Part shown: positions 34,770 to 42,827 of the stretch, in pieces
Layout: each line of letters opens with the position of its first letter
Position numbering within the stretch: position 1 is the stretch's first letter
From: an uncultured Clostridia bacterium
GTDB lineage: Bacteria; Bacillota; Clostridia; TANB77; CAG-508
Assembly: GCA_934168305.1 (NCBI GenBank)
Contig: CAKPNF010000002.1
Coordinates: forward strand, 107,324-171,323
Direction of reading: 5' to 3'
Length of the DNA: 64,000 nt
Made by a program: the position numbers and the translations under genes
Notes under the pieces: generated by a model
The model's database searches: none
Told to the model about the DNA's origin: nothing
What the model saw: the letters and a program-made list of their open reading frames with translations, nothing else

Positions 34770-35627
34770 ATGGCTATAATAATTGATGGAAAAGAATTAG
34801 CAAAAAAAATAAGAATGAATTTAAAAATAGAATATCAAGAGCTGAAACAAAAAAATATAAAATCAAAATTAGTTGTAATAATGGTAGGAGACAATTCAGC
34901 ATCAAAAATATATGTAAAAAACAAGAATAAAGCATGTGAAGATGTTGGGATAGAATATGAAGAATATTTATTAGGAATGGAAACATCACAAAAAGAATTA
35001 ATAGATTTAATTGAAAAATTAAATGAAGATAAATCAGTAAATGCAATATTGTTACAAAGTCCAATACCATCAAACTTAAATATAAATGAAGCATTTACAA
35101 CAATATCACCAGAAAAAGACATTGATGGTTTTAATACATTAAATGTTGGAAAACTAGTTTTAAATCAAGATACTTTCGTACCTTGTACTCCATATGGAAT
35201 TATGAAAATATTTGAAGAATACAACATTGACTTAAGTGGTAAGAATGTGGTAATATTAGGAAGAAGCAATATTGTAGGAAAACCTTTAATACATTGTTGT
35301 TTAAATAGAAATGCAACAGTAACAACTTGTCATTCTAAAACTCAAAATATAAAAGAAATTACATTAAAAGCAGATATTTTAATTTCTGCAATAGGAAAAG
35401 CTAATTTCGTAACAGCTGATATGGTAAAGGAAAATGCTGTTGTAATTGATGTAGGAATTAACAGATTAGAAAATGGAAAAATTACAGGAGATGTAGATTT
35501 TGATAATGTAAAAGAAAAAGCAAGCTATATAACACCAGTTCCTGGGGGAGTGGGACCGATGACGATAGCTATGCTTATGAACAATGTTATTAAGGCAACA
35601 AAAAGGCAAAATGGAATAATAGATTAA
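34770..35627 (+). CDS. folD: Methylenetetrahydrofolate dehydrogenase/cyclohydrolase
   Basis: A 285-residue bifunctional enzyme that interconverts 5,10-methylene- and 10-formyl-tetrahydrofolate with NADP. The active-site Tyr and Lys lie in KIYVKNKNKACEDVGI, the dehydrogenase signature is ILLQSPIPSNLN, then PEKDIDGFN, and the Rossmann part has VILGRSNIVGKPL and TPVPGGVGPMTIAML. The length is standard. RBS AAGGAGAT precedes the ATG. It ends a three-gene unit and is followed by a terminator. Confidence 0.96.
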   Translation: MAIIIDGKELAKKIRMNLKIEYQELKQKNIKSKLVVIMVGDNSASKIYVKNKNKACEDVGIEYEEYLLGMETSQKELIDLIEKLNEDKSVNAILLQSPIPSNLNINEAFTTISPEKDIDGFNTLNVGKLVLNQDTFVPCTPYGIMKIFEEYNIDLSGKNVVILGRSNIVGKPLIHCCLNRNATVTTCHSKTQNIKEITLKADILISAIGKANFVTADMVKENAVVIDVGINRLENGKITGDVDFDNVKEKASYITPVPGGVGPMTIAMLMNNVIKATKRQNGIID

Positions 35628-35640
35628 TAATAAAAATGTG

Positions 35641-35669
35641 GGACACCTTTATTTTGGTGTTCTTTTTAT
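35641..35669 (+). terminator. folD terminator
   Basis: GGACACC and GGTGTTC form a stem around TTTATTTT, followed by TTTTTATTT. Confidence 0.7.
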
Positions 35670-35670
35670 T

Positions 35671-35711
35671 TGAGACAAATGGGACAGTCCATGAGACAAA
35701 TGGGACAGTCC
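35671..35711. repeat. GGGACAGTCC-family tandem copies
   Basis: TGAGACAAATGGGACAGTCC occurs twice in direct order (35671-35690 and 35692-35711), separated by one base. It belongs to the family seen at 14798 and 29910, here as a direct rather than inverted pair. Confidence 0.85.
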
Positions 35712-35799
35712 AAAAATGTCTTATAAAAAATGTCGAAAAATGTCAATTAATTATATTAAAAGAAAATAAAAGACAAAATGTATATTAAGGAGGAAAGAA

Positions 35800-36684
35800 T
35801 TGGAAAATTTGGAAGAAAAAAGATATTGGATATGGTTAAGCTTAATTAAAAATTTAGGAGCAATAAGAAAAAATAAACTATTAGAACTATATAAAAGTCC
35901 TAAAAAAATATATGATTTAAAAAATGAAGAACTTTTAAAAGTAGATGGAATAGGAGAAGAAACAGTTAAAAATATAATAAATTCAAAGAACAAACAATTA
36001 TTGGATTATCATATAAAATATATGAAAGAAAATAATATTGATATTATCAACATATATGAAGAAGATTATCCACAACAATTAAAAGAAATCTATGATCCTC
36101 CAGTAACTTTATATATAAAAGGAAATAGAAAGATATTAAATAATAAAAATATAGGAATAGTAGGGTGTAGGGAATGTACTAATTATGGAAGGAAATCATC
36201 TAAATATTTTGCCTATAATTTATCAAAACAAAATATAAATATTGTAAGTGGATTAGCAAAAGGTGTGGATAGTTATGCACATATAGGATGTTTATCCACA
36301 TGTATAGAAAATAAAAGTTATGGAAAAACAATAGCTGTTGTGGGAAATGGGTTAGATATGGTGTATCCTAGAGAAAATTTAGAAATAGCAAAAGAAATTT
36401 TGAAAAGTGGAGGTACTATTATTTCAGAATATCCTTGTGGCACTAAGCCAGACAAGATGAATTTTCCCGCTAGAAATAGGATTATTAGTGGTATTTGTTC
36501 TGGAATAATTGTGGTTGAAGCTAAAGAAAAAAGTGGAACTTTAATAACTGTTGATTTTGCACTAGAACAAGGAAGAGATGTTTTTGTTGTTCCTGGAAAT
36601 ATTAATTCAATCAATTCTGTTGGTACAAATGAACTAATAAAGAAAGGAGCAAAAATGATTACATCCTATATTGAAGTTTTATAG
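35800..36684 (+). CDS. dprA: DNA-processing protein DprA
   Basis: A 294-residue protein that binds incoming single-stranded DNA and loads RecA during transformation. An N-terminal helix-hairpin-helix part (LLKVDGIGEETVKNIINS) is followed by the Rossmann DprA core: IGIVGCRECTNYGRKSS, VSGLAKGVDSYAHIG, AVVGNGLDMVYPREN, FPARNRIISGIC and ALEQGRDVFVVPGNI. The C-terminal winged helix of longer homologues is missing, which is common in Clostridia. The start is TTG 35800 after AGGAGG. No other competence gene is visible nearby. Confidence 0.94.
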   Translation: MENLEEKRYWIWLSLIKNLGAIRKNKLLELYKSPKKIYDLKNEELLKVDGIGEETVKNIINSKNKQLLDYHIKYMKENNIDIINIYEEDYPQQLKEIYDPPVTLYIKGNRKILNNKNIGIVGCRECTNYGRKSSKYFAYNLSKQNINIVSGLAKGVDSYAHIGCLSTCIENKSYGKTIAVVGNGLDMVYPRENLEIAKEILKSGGTIISEYPCGTKPDKMNFPARNRIISGICSGIIVVEAKEKSGTLITVDFALEQGRDVFVVPGNINSINSVGTNELIKKGAKMITSYIEVL

Positions 36685-36875
36685 ATGTATTTTTTGTATT
36701 TTAATTTACAAATTAGTAATTTTGTGATATACATAATATTACTATATAGTAATATAGTTTTTATTCAAATTTTTTATATTAAATTTTAGTCTTGTAAATT
36801 TCCACAAAATTAAGTAAATTATAGATAATAAATTAATGAGGAAAAAATATTTATAAATAAACCTTAAAATTAATG
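36685..36875. other. Non-coding AT-rich gap with palindrome
   Basis: This gap between dprA and the coiled-coil gene has no reading frame. It holds a perfect 20-base palindrome, ATATTACTATATAGTAATAT (36736-36755), whose core TTACTATATAGTAA is repeated at 36960-36973 near the next gene. The rest is plain AT-rich sequence. Confidence 0.6.
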
Positions 36876-36904
36876 TTGACAAATTGGTTATGCAATAATA
36901 TAAT
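36876..36904 (+). promoter_or_regulatory. Promoter of the coiled-coil gene
   Basis: TTGACA at 36876-36881 and TATAAT at 36899-36904, spacer 17 bases: a consensus sigma-A promoter about 94 bases before the start codon. Confidence 0.75.
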
Positions 36905-36959
36905 GTTTTTACTAAATTGAATTAATAAGATTAAGAGGCATTTATTCCAAAAATAGGTA

Positions 36960-36973
36960 TTACTATATAGTAA
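36960..36973. promoter_or_regulatory. Possible operator TTACTATATAGTAA
   Basis: A 14-base perfect palindrome in the leader, seven bases before the ribosome site. The same core lies at 36739-36752, 221 bases upstream, flanking the promoter. Two equal sites on both sides of a promoter suggest a repressor site; the regulator is unknown. Confidence 0.5.
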
Positions 36974-36997
36974 ATATTTAAGGAGGGAGGAGTGCGT

Positions 36998-37399
36998 ATG
37001 GAAGAGAAGATATTAAAAGAACTTAAGGCTATTAATGTAAAACTTCAAGAAACAGAAGAAAAAATAACTGCAACAATGAGAAAAGAAATACAAGAAACAG
37101 AAGAAAAAATAACTGAAACAATGAGAAAAGAAATACAAGAAACAGAAGAAAAAATAACTACAACAATGAGAGAAGAAATACAAGAAGCAAAAGAAAAAAT
37201 AACTGCAACATTGAGAAAAGAAATGAATCAAAGAATAGGACAATCTACAACAGAAATATCAAATGAAATTAAAGATTTGTGCGAGGTTATTGAGAAAAAA
37301 GAAAATAAAAATAAAGATGACATGAAAAAAGATCTAAGACAACATGAAAACAAAGTTTTAAAAGGAGTAGAGGCATTAAAAAAAGTTTTAGCTAGCTAA
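36998..37399 (+). CDS. Coiled-coil protein with 15-residue tandem repeats
   Basis: A 133-residue, highly charged, all-helical protein with no signal or membrane segment. Residues about 17-76 consist of four 15-residue repeats of the form QETEEKITATMRKEI, encoded by four 45-base units at 37046-37225. A second helical part follows (SNEIKDLCEVIEKK, DMKKDLRQHENKVL). An AGGAGG-rich ribosome site precedes ATG 36998 (GTG 36992 is an alternative). Repeat number may vary between strains. Function unknown; it may be a structural or scaffold protein. Confidence 0.8.
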   Translation: MEEKILKELKAINVKLQETEEKITATMRKEIQETEEKITETMRKEIQETEEKITTTMREEIQEAKEKITATLRKEMNQRIGQSTTEISNEIKDLCEVIEKKENKNKDDMKKDLRQHENKVLKGVEALKKVLAS

Positions 37400-37465
37400 G
37401 TTATTTTTAAAGTGATGCATTAAAAAAATGTAATATTATTTATAATAAAATTATCAACAATCTGC

Positions 37466-37495
37466 AAAAGAACACTTGAAAAGTGTTCTTTTTTG
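37466..37495 (+). terminator. Terminator after the coiled-coil gene
   Basis: AAAAGAACACTT and AAGTGTTCTTTTTT with a four-base loop region and a T run. Confidence 0.85.
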
Positions 37496-37578
37496 TTATA
37501 AAATTGTATTACCTTAACAAAAAAGGTAAATACTATAAAAAATACCAAATTTTATAAATTTAGGAGGAATGAAAAATT

Positions 37579-38763
37579 ATGAATAAAAAAACTGTAAAAG
37601 ACATTAATTTAAAAGGAAAAAAAGTATTTGTAAGATGTGATTTCAACGTACCAATGGACGAAAATCAAAAAATAACAGACAACACAAGAATAGTTGCAGC
37701 ATTACCAACAATAAAATATTTATTAGAGCAAAATTGTAAAATAATATTAGCATCACATTTAGGAAGACCAAAGGGAGAAGTAAAACCAGAATTTTCTTTA
37801 AAACCAGTAGCAAAAGAATTATCAAAATTATTAAATAAAGAAGTTATTATGGCAAATGATGTAATAGGAGAAGATGCTACATCTAAAGCAGCAAACCTAA
37901 AAGAAGGAGAAATAATGCTACTTGAAAACGTAAGATTCCACAGAGAAGAAACAGACAATGACCCAGAATTTGCAAAAAAATTAGCATCAATGGCAGAAAT
38001 ATTTGTAAATGATGCATTCGGAGCAGCACATAGAGCACATGCATCAACAGCAGGAATAGCATCATATATACCTGCAGTATCAGGTTTTCTAATAGAAAAA
38101 GAATTAAATGTATTAGGAAATGCAATAAACAATCCTGAAAGACCATTTGTAGCAATACTTGGTGGGGCAAAAGTATCTGATAAAATAGGAGTAATTGATA
38201 GCTTATTAGACAAAGTAGACACATTAATGATAGGTGGAGGAATGGCATATACATTCTTTAAAGCACAAGGATATAATGTAGGAAATTCACTATGTGAGGT
38301 AGACAAAACAGGATTAGCATTAGAAGCTATGGAAAAAGCAAAACAAAAAGGTGTAAAACTATTATTACCTGTTGACACAAAAGTAGGAAAGGAATTTAAA
38401 CCAGATACAGAAAGCAAAACAGTTGCATGGACAGAAATACCAGATGATTGGGAAGGTTTTGATATTGGAGAAAAAACAATTGCGATGTTTAAAGAAGAAT
38501 TAAAAAATGCCAAAACAGTAATATGGAATGGACCATTAGGATTATTTGAATTTGATCAATTTGCAATTGGAACAAATGAAATAGCAAAAGCTTTAGCCGA
38601 ATTAGATGCAACAACAATTATAGGAGGAGGAGACTCTGGAGCAGCAGTAGAAAAAGCAGGATTAGCAGACAAAATGACACATATTTCTACAGGTGGAGGA
38701 GCATCACTTGAGTTCTTAGAAGGAAAAAAACTACCAGGAATTGAATGCTTACAAGATAAATAA
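37579..38763 (+). CDS. pgk: Phosphoglycerate kinase
   Basis: A 394-residue glycolytic kinase that makes ATP from 1,3-bisphosphoglycerate. N-domain: VFVRCDFNVPMDENQKITDN (substrate Arg and Asp), ASHLGRPKGE, LLENVRFHREE. C-domain nucleotide site: ILGGAKVSDKIGVI, GGGMAYTFFKA, GPLGLFE, GGGDSGAAVEK. The length is standard. TAGGAGGAATG precedes the start. It opens a pgk-tpiA-gpmI block; a repeat separates it from tpiA. Confidence 0.98.
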   Translation: MNKKTVKDINLKGKKVFVRCDFNVPMDENQKITDNTRIVAALPTIKYLLEQNCKIILASHLGRPKGEVKPEFSLKPVAKELSKLLNKEVIMANDVIGEDATSKAANLKEGEIMLLENVRFHREETDNDPEFAKKLASMAEIFVNDAFGAAHRAHASTAGIASYIPAVSGFLIEKELNVLGNAINNPERPFVAILGGAKVSDKIGVIDSLLDKVDTLMIGGGMAYTFFKAQGYNVGNSLCEVDKTGLALEAMEKAKQKGVKLLLPVDTKVGKEFKPDTESKTVAWTEIPDDWEGFDIGEKTIAMFKEELKNAKTVIWNGPLGLFEFDQFAIGTNEIAKALAELDATTIIGGGDSGAAVEKAGLADKMTHISTGGGASLEFLEGKKLPGIECLQDK

Positions 38764-38768
38764 AAAGA

Positions 38769-38841
38769 GGGATTAAGGGGCCACCACACAAAATCCCTCC
38801 AAAAAATTAGCCGGGATTTTATGTGGTGGCCCATTAATCCC
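38769..38841. repeat. Hairpin repeat, GGCCACCACACAAAATCCC family, copy 4
   Basis: The left arm 38769-38797 and the right arm 38813-38841 are complementary over 29 bases with about three mismatches (ATGTGG for GTGTGG, CCCATT for CCCCTT). It lies between pgk and tpiA, five bases after the pgk stop. Confidence 0.85.
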
Positions 38842-38867
38842 GAAAATTTTTGAAATGGAGAAAAATT

Positions 38868-39620
38868 ATGAGAAAAAAAGTAATTGCAGGTAATTGGAAA
38901 ATGAATATGCTTCCAAATGAAGCAATAGATTTTATAGAAAAATTGGCGCCATTAGTAAAAAATACAAAAAACGAAGTAATATTATGTGTGCCTTATACAG
39001 ATTTATTTTATGCATTATTAACAGCACAAGGAACAAATATAAAAATAGGAGCACAAAATATGCATTTTGAAGAAAAAGGAGCATATACAGGAGAAGTCTC
39101 AGGAAAAATGCTAAAATCAATTGGAGTAGAATATGTTATAATAGGTCACTCTGAAAGAAGACAATATTTTAATGAAACAGATGAAACAGTAAATAAAAAA
39201 ATAAAAGTAGCATTTGATAATGGATTAAAACCAATTGTATGTGTTGGAGAGACACTAGAACAAAGAGAAGCAAACCAAACAAAAGAAGTAATCACAAAAC
39301 AAACAGAACTAGCATTGAAAGGATTAACAGAAGAACAAGTAGAAAATACAATAATAGCATATGAACCAATATGGGCAATAGGAACAGGAAAAACTGCAAC
39401 ATCAGAACAAGCAAATGATGCAATAAAATCAATTCGTGACAAAATTTGTCAAATCTATGGACAAAATGTAGGAAACGGAGTTATAATACAATATGGCGGT
39501 AGCGTAAAATCATCAAATGCTAAAGAAATATTTGAGATGTCAGATATAGATGGAGGATTAGTTGGTGGAGCAAGCTTAAAGCCAGACGAATTTGCTAAAA
39601 TAGTAAATTATGAATTATAA
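38868..39620 (+). CDS. tpiA: Triosephosphate isomerase
   Basis: A 250-residue TIM-barrel enzyme that interconverts dihydroxyacetone phosphate and glyceraldehyde 3-phosphate. Catalytic residues: Lys in GNWKMN, His in IGHSERR, Glu in AYEPIWAIGTGKTA; phosphate loop YGGSVKSSNA and LVGGASL. ATG 38868 follows GGAG; the longer frame from 38850 starts ahead of that site. Confidence 0.97.
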   Translation: MRKKVIAGNWKMNMLPNEAIDFIEKLAPLVKNTKNEVILCVPYTDLFYALLTAQGTNIKIGAQNMHFEEKGAYTGEVSGKMLKSIGVEYVIIGHSERRQYFNETDETVNKKIKVAFDNGLKPIVCVGETLEQREANQTKEVITKQTELALKGLTEEQVENTIIAYEPIWAIGTGKTATSEQANDAIKSIRDKICQIYGQNVGNGVIIQYGGSVKSSNAKEIFEMSDIDGGLVGGASLKPDEFAKIVNYEL

Positions 39621-39652
39621 AACTCTAATAATTAAAGAAAGGAAGCATAATA

Positions 39653-41191
39653 ATGAATAACAAAGTAACAATGCTAATGATATTAGATGGGTTTGGAGAT
39701 AACAAAAATAAAGATGGAAATGCAATAAAACTAGCAAAAACACCTAATATTGATAAACTAATGAAAAAATATCCTAATACAGATATATATACAAGTGGAT
39801 TACATGTTGGACTACCAGAAGGGCAAATGGGAAATTCTGAAGTAGGTCACACAAATATAGGTGCAGGAAGAATAGTATATCAAGAATTAACAAGAATAAC
39901 AAAATCTATAGAAGATGGAGACTTTTTTAGTAATCCAGAATTTATAGCAGCAATAGAAAATTGTAAAAAACACAATTCAAAATTGCACATTTTAGGGTTA
40001 GTATCAGATGGCGGAGTTCATAGCCATATAAGACATTTATATGGATTATTAGAAATGGCAAAAAGAAGAGATTTTGAAGATGTATATGTGCATTGTTTCT
40101 TAGATGGAAGGGACACACCACCAGCATCTGCCGAAAATTATATTGCTGAACTACAAGAAAAAATGAAAGAAAAAGGAATAGGAAAAATAGCAACTCTTTC
40201 AGGAAGATTCTATGCAATGGATAGAGATAAAAGATGGCAAAGAGTTCAAAAATGTTATGATGCCTTGGTAAATGGAGAAGGAATAAAAGCAGGAGATAGT
40301 ATAAAAGCAATTGAAGATTCATATCAAAAAGAAGTATTTGATGAGTTCGTAGAACCAACAGTAATATGTAACGGAAATGAACCAGTTGCAAAAATAGAAG
40401 AAAATGATTCTGTAATATTCTTTAATTTCAGACCAGACAGAGCAAGAGAAATAACAAGAGCTCTAGTTGATAAAGACTTTAATGAATTTGAAACAAAGAA
40501 AATGAATTTATATTATGTATGTTTTACAAGTTATGACGAAACAATGCCAAATGTTCATATTGCATTTAAAAAAGAAAGATTAAATAATACATTTGGAGAA
40601 GTAGTATCAAAACACAATTTGACACAGTTAAGAATTGCAGAAACAGAAAAATATGCACATGTAACATTTTTCTTTAATGGTGGAGAAGAAAAACAATATC
40701 CAGGAGAAGATAGAATTCTAGTTCCATCACCAAAAGTAGAAACATATGACATGAAACCAGAAATGAGTGCATATGAAGTAACAGATAAAGTATGTGAAGC
40801 ATTAGAAAATGAAAAATATAATGTAGTAATATTAAATTATGCAAATACAGATATGGTAGGGCACACAGGAAGTTTACAAGCTGCAATAAGAGCGGTAGAA
40901 ACAATTGATGAATGTGTAGGTAGAGTCGTAAAAGTTATAGAGGAGAAAAAAGGAAACTTAATTATTACAGCAGACCATGGAAATGCAGAACAAATGATAG
41001 ATTATAAAACTGGAGAACCACATACAGCACATACAACAAACCCAGTGCCAATAATATTAGTAACAGATAATAAAGATTATAAATTAAAAGAAAATGGAAA
41101 ATTAGCAGATTTAGCACCAACAATGCTTGACTTAATGGGTATAGAAAAACCAGAAGAAATGACAGGAGAAAGCTTGTTAGTCAAAGAATAG
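39653..41191 (+). CDS. gpmI: 2,3-bisphosphoglycerate-independent phosphoglycerate mutase
   Basis: A 512-residue Mn-dependent mutase of the alkaline-phosphatase superfamily that converts 3- to 2-phosphoglycerate. It starts MLMILDGFGDN, has the phospho-serine in MGNSEVGHTNIGAGR, the substrate loop DGRDTPP, FRPDRAREI, and metal ligands in NYANTDMVGHTGS and TADHGNAEQM. The length is normal. It lies 32 bases after tpiA. No gap or eno gene is visible in the window. Confidence 0.97.
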   Translation: MNNKVTMLMILDGFGDNKNKDGNAIKLAKTPNIDKLMKKYPNTDIYTSGLHVGLPEGQMGNSEVGHTNIGAGRIVYQELTRITKSIEDGDFFSNPEFIAAIENCKKHNSKLHILGLVSDGGVHSHIRHLYGLLEMAKRRDFEDVYVHCFLDGRDTPPASAENYIAELQEKMKEKGIGKIATLSGRFYAMDRDKRWQRVQKCYDALVNGEGIKAGDSIKAIEDSYQKEVFDEFVEPTVICNGNEPVAKIEENDSVIFFNFRPDRAREITRALVDKDFNEFETKKMNLYYVCFTSYDETMPNVHIAFKKERLNNTFGEVVSKHNLTQLRIAETEKYAHVTFFFNGGEEKQYPGEDRILVPSPKVETYDMKPEMSAYEVTDKVCEALENEKYNVVILNYANTDMVGHTGSLQAAIRAVETIDECVGRVVKVIEEKKGNLIITADHGNAEQMIDYKTGEPHTAHTTNPVPIILVTDNKDYKLKENGKLADLAPTMLDLMGIEKPEEMTGESLLVKE

Positions 41192-41199
41192 GGGTAAAT

Positions 41200-41874
41200 A
41201 TGTTAAAACATACGAAGAAAATAAAAGAGATGTATGAAGATATTCAAAGAAGAATATTTTATATGATACCAGAAAAATGGGATAAAATGTATTTATATGC
41301 TTCAGTAACTGACTTAATAGATGAACATAAAACAGGGGAATTGTTCTTCTATTATATTCCAAAAGGAATATTTAAGAAGAACCCCGTTAATGTCTATGAA
41401 ATACCCCAAAAGTTCAATTTAGATGAAAAAGAGTATCTAAAATTAGTAAATATTTTATATCAAAAAATCATAGAATTAAGAGAAGAGTTTAAGAAAATAG
41501 AACTTGTACCAACATGGACTAATATTATAATGTCAATTGAAGGCATAAAATTTAAAATTGAATATGATTATGAAGATTTAAGTAAATCTAAATTTTCAAG
41601 TTATGAAAGACATATAATATGGAGGTATAATTATCTAGGAATTAAAGAAGAACAACTTAATAAAAAAGAAAAAGAAATAATAGAAAGATATTTAATAGGC
41701 GAAAAAGTTATTAGACGAAGAGAAAGGTACGAAGCGGGAATATACATAAAAAATATAAAAAACATAGTAGATTATGACACTGAAAATTATTCATCAGAAC
41801 AAAATATAGAGTATGTTGCAACAAGAGATAAAATGGCTAGAAATCAGATTATAATGACAGATAGCAAAAATTAA
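41200..41874 (+). CDS. DUF600/YezG-like immunity-family protein with C-terminal extension
   Basis: A 224-residue protein. Residues 1-145 resemble the YezG/DUF600 family: KIKEMYEDIQRRIFYMIPEK, WDKMYLYASV, GELFFYYIPKG, then a central helix and the strand FKIEYDYEDLSKSKFSSYER ending IWRYNYLGI. YezG-like proteins neutralise LXG or polymorphic toxins. A further 75 charged residues follow that match nothing known to me. It starts eight bases after gpmI without a toxin gene nearby, so it could be an orphan immunity gene. Confidence 0.65.
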   Translation: MLKHTKKIKEMYEDIQRRIFYMIPEKWDKMYLYASVTDLIDEHKTGELFFYYIPKGIFKKNPVNVYEIPQKFNLDEKEYLKLVNILYQKIIELREEFKKIELVPTWTNIIMSIEGIKFKIEYDYEDLSKSKFSSYERHIIWRYNYLGIKEEQLNKKEKEIIERYLIGEKVIRRRERYEAGIYIKNIKNIVDYDTENYSSEQNIEYVATRDKMARNQIIMTDSKN

Positions 41875-41953
41875 AAAAAGTTATTAATTATTGGAAGAAG
41901 TTCTAATAATAATATAAAATATAAAAACAAAGTATTGAAGGGAGCAATGAAAG

Positions 41954-42646
41954 ATGATTTATTCAAAAGAATTAGAAGGAATGTGCACAGTAGCAAAAGG
42001 AGTAAACCATGGACCAGCACCAATTCCAGAAGAAGGAAAATGGGTAAAAGCAAAAGAAATAAAAGATATATCAGGATTAACACATGGTATTGGATGGTGT
42101 GCACCTCAACAAGGAGCATGTAAATTAACATTAAATGTAAAGGACGGAATAATCCAAGAAGCATTAATAGAAACAGTTGGATGTTCAGGAATGACACACT
42201 CAGCTGCAATGGCAGGAGAAATTTTAACAGGAAAAACAATATTAGAAGCATTAAACACAGATTTAGTATGTGATGCTATAAATACTGCTATGAGAGAATT
42301 ATTCTTGCAAATAGTATATGGTAGAACACAAACAGCTTTCTCAGAAGGAGGACTTCCAGTAGGAGCAGGACTTGAAGATTTAGGAAAAGGACACACATCA
42401 CAAGTAGGAACAATTTATTCAAGTTCATTAAAAGGACCAAGATACTTAAATCTTGCAGAAGGTTACATAGTTGAATTAGGTTTAGATAAAGATGACCAAA
42501 TTATTGGTTATAAATATGTTCATTTAGGAAAAATGATGGATAACATCAAAAAAGGAATTGATCCTAAAGAGGCTATTGAAAAAGCTTCTGGTACATATGG
42601 AAGATTTGATGAGGCTGTTAAGAAGATTGATCCAAGAGAGGAATAA
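41954..42646 (+). CDS. Iron-sulfur cluster assembly scaffold protein (NifU-N/IscU-like)
   Basis: A 230-residue protein with conserved Cys residues set as in NifU-like scaffolds: GIGWCAPQQGACKLT, and VGCSGMTHSAAMAGEIL, with a further Cys in DLVCDAINTAMRELF. This long form is found in Clostridia directly upstream of the GGGtGRT protein, as here. It probably holds a transient Fe-S cluster. GAAGGGAG lies before the start. No sufS/iscS gene is in the window. Confidence 0.85.
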   Translation: MIYSKELEGMCTVAKGVNHGPAPIPEEGKWVKAKEIKDISGLTHGIGWCAPQQGACKLTLNVKDGIIQEALIETVGCSGMTHSAAMAGEILTGKTILEALNTDLVCDAINTAMRELFLQIVYGRTQTAFSEGGLPVGAGLEDLGKGHTSQVGTIYSSSLKGPRYLNLAEGYIVELGLDKDDQIIGYKYVHLGKMMDNIKKGIDPKEAIEKASGTYGRFDEAVKKIDPREE

Positions 42647-42770
42647 AAAACGAATGAAAAGCACTATCTTGAGTTGCCAAACTTCATAAAAATTTTAGCG
42701 ATATACAAACGTACTATCTCAAAAATTTTTATTAGTTTTCTCAGCAATATAGCACTTTTGCTTCGTTTTA
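42645..42770. repeat. Imperfect fold-back hairpin between scaffold and GGGtGRT genes
   Basis: AAAACGAATGAAAAGCACTAT near 42646-42666 pairs with ATAGCACTTTTGCTTCGTTTT at 42749-42769 with few mismatches; inner parts (CTTGAG with CTCAG, AAAATTTT with AAAATTTTT) can also pair. It may fold in the mRNA between two co-transcribed genes and tune the ratio of their products. Confidence 0.6.
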
Positions 42771-42827
42771 GATAATAAATAAAACTTATAAAAAAATATA
42801 AAACCATAATTTAGAGGAGGAATAAAA

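Noticed and set aside
37665..38513. A 282-codon open frame on the minus strand
   Set aside because: It is antisense to pgk, has no ribosome site and no recognisable motif; a codon-bias artefact.
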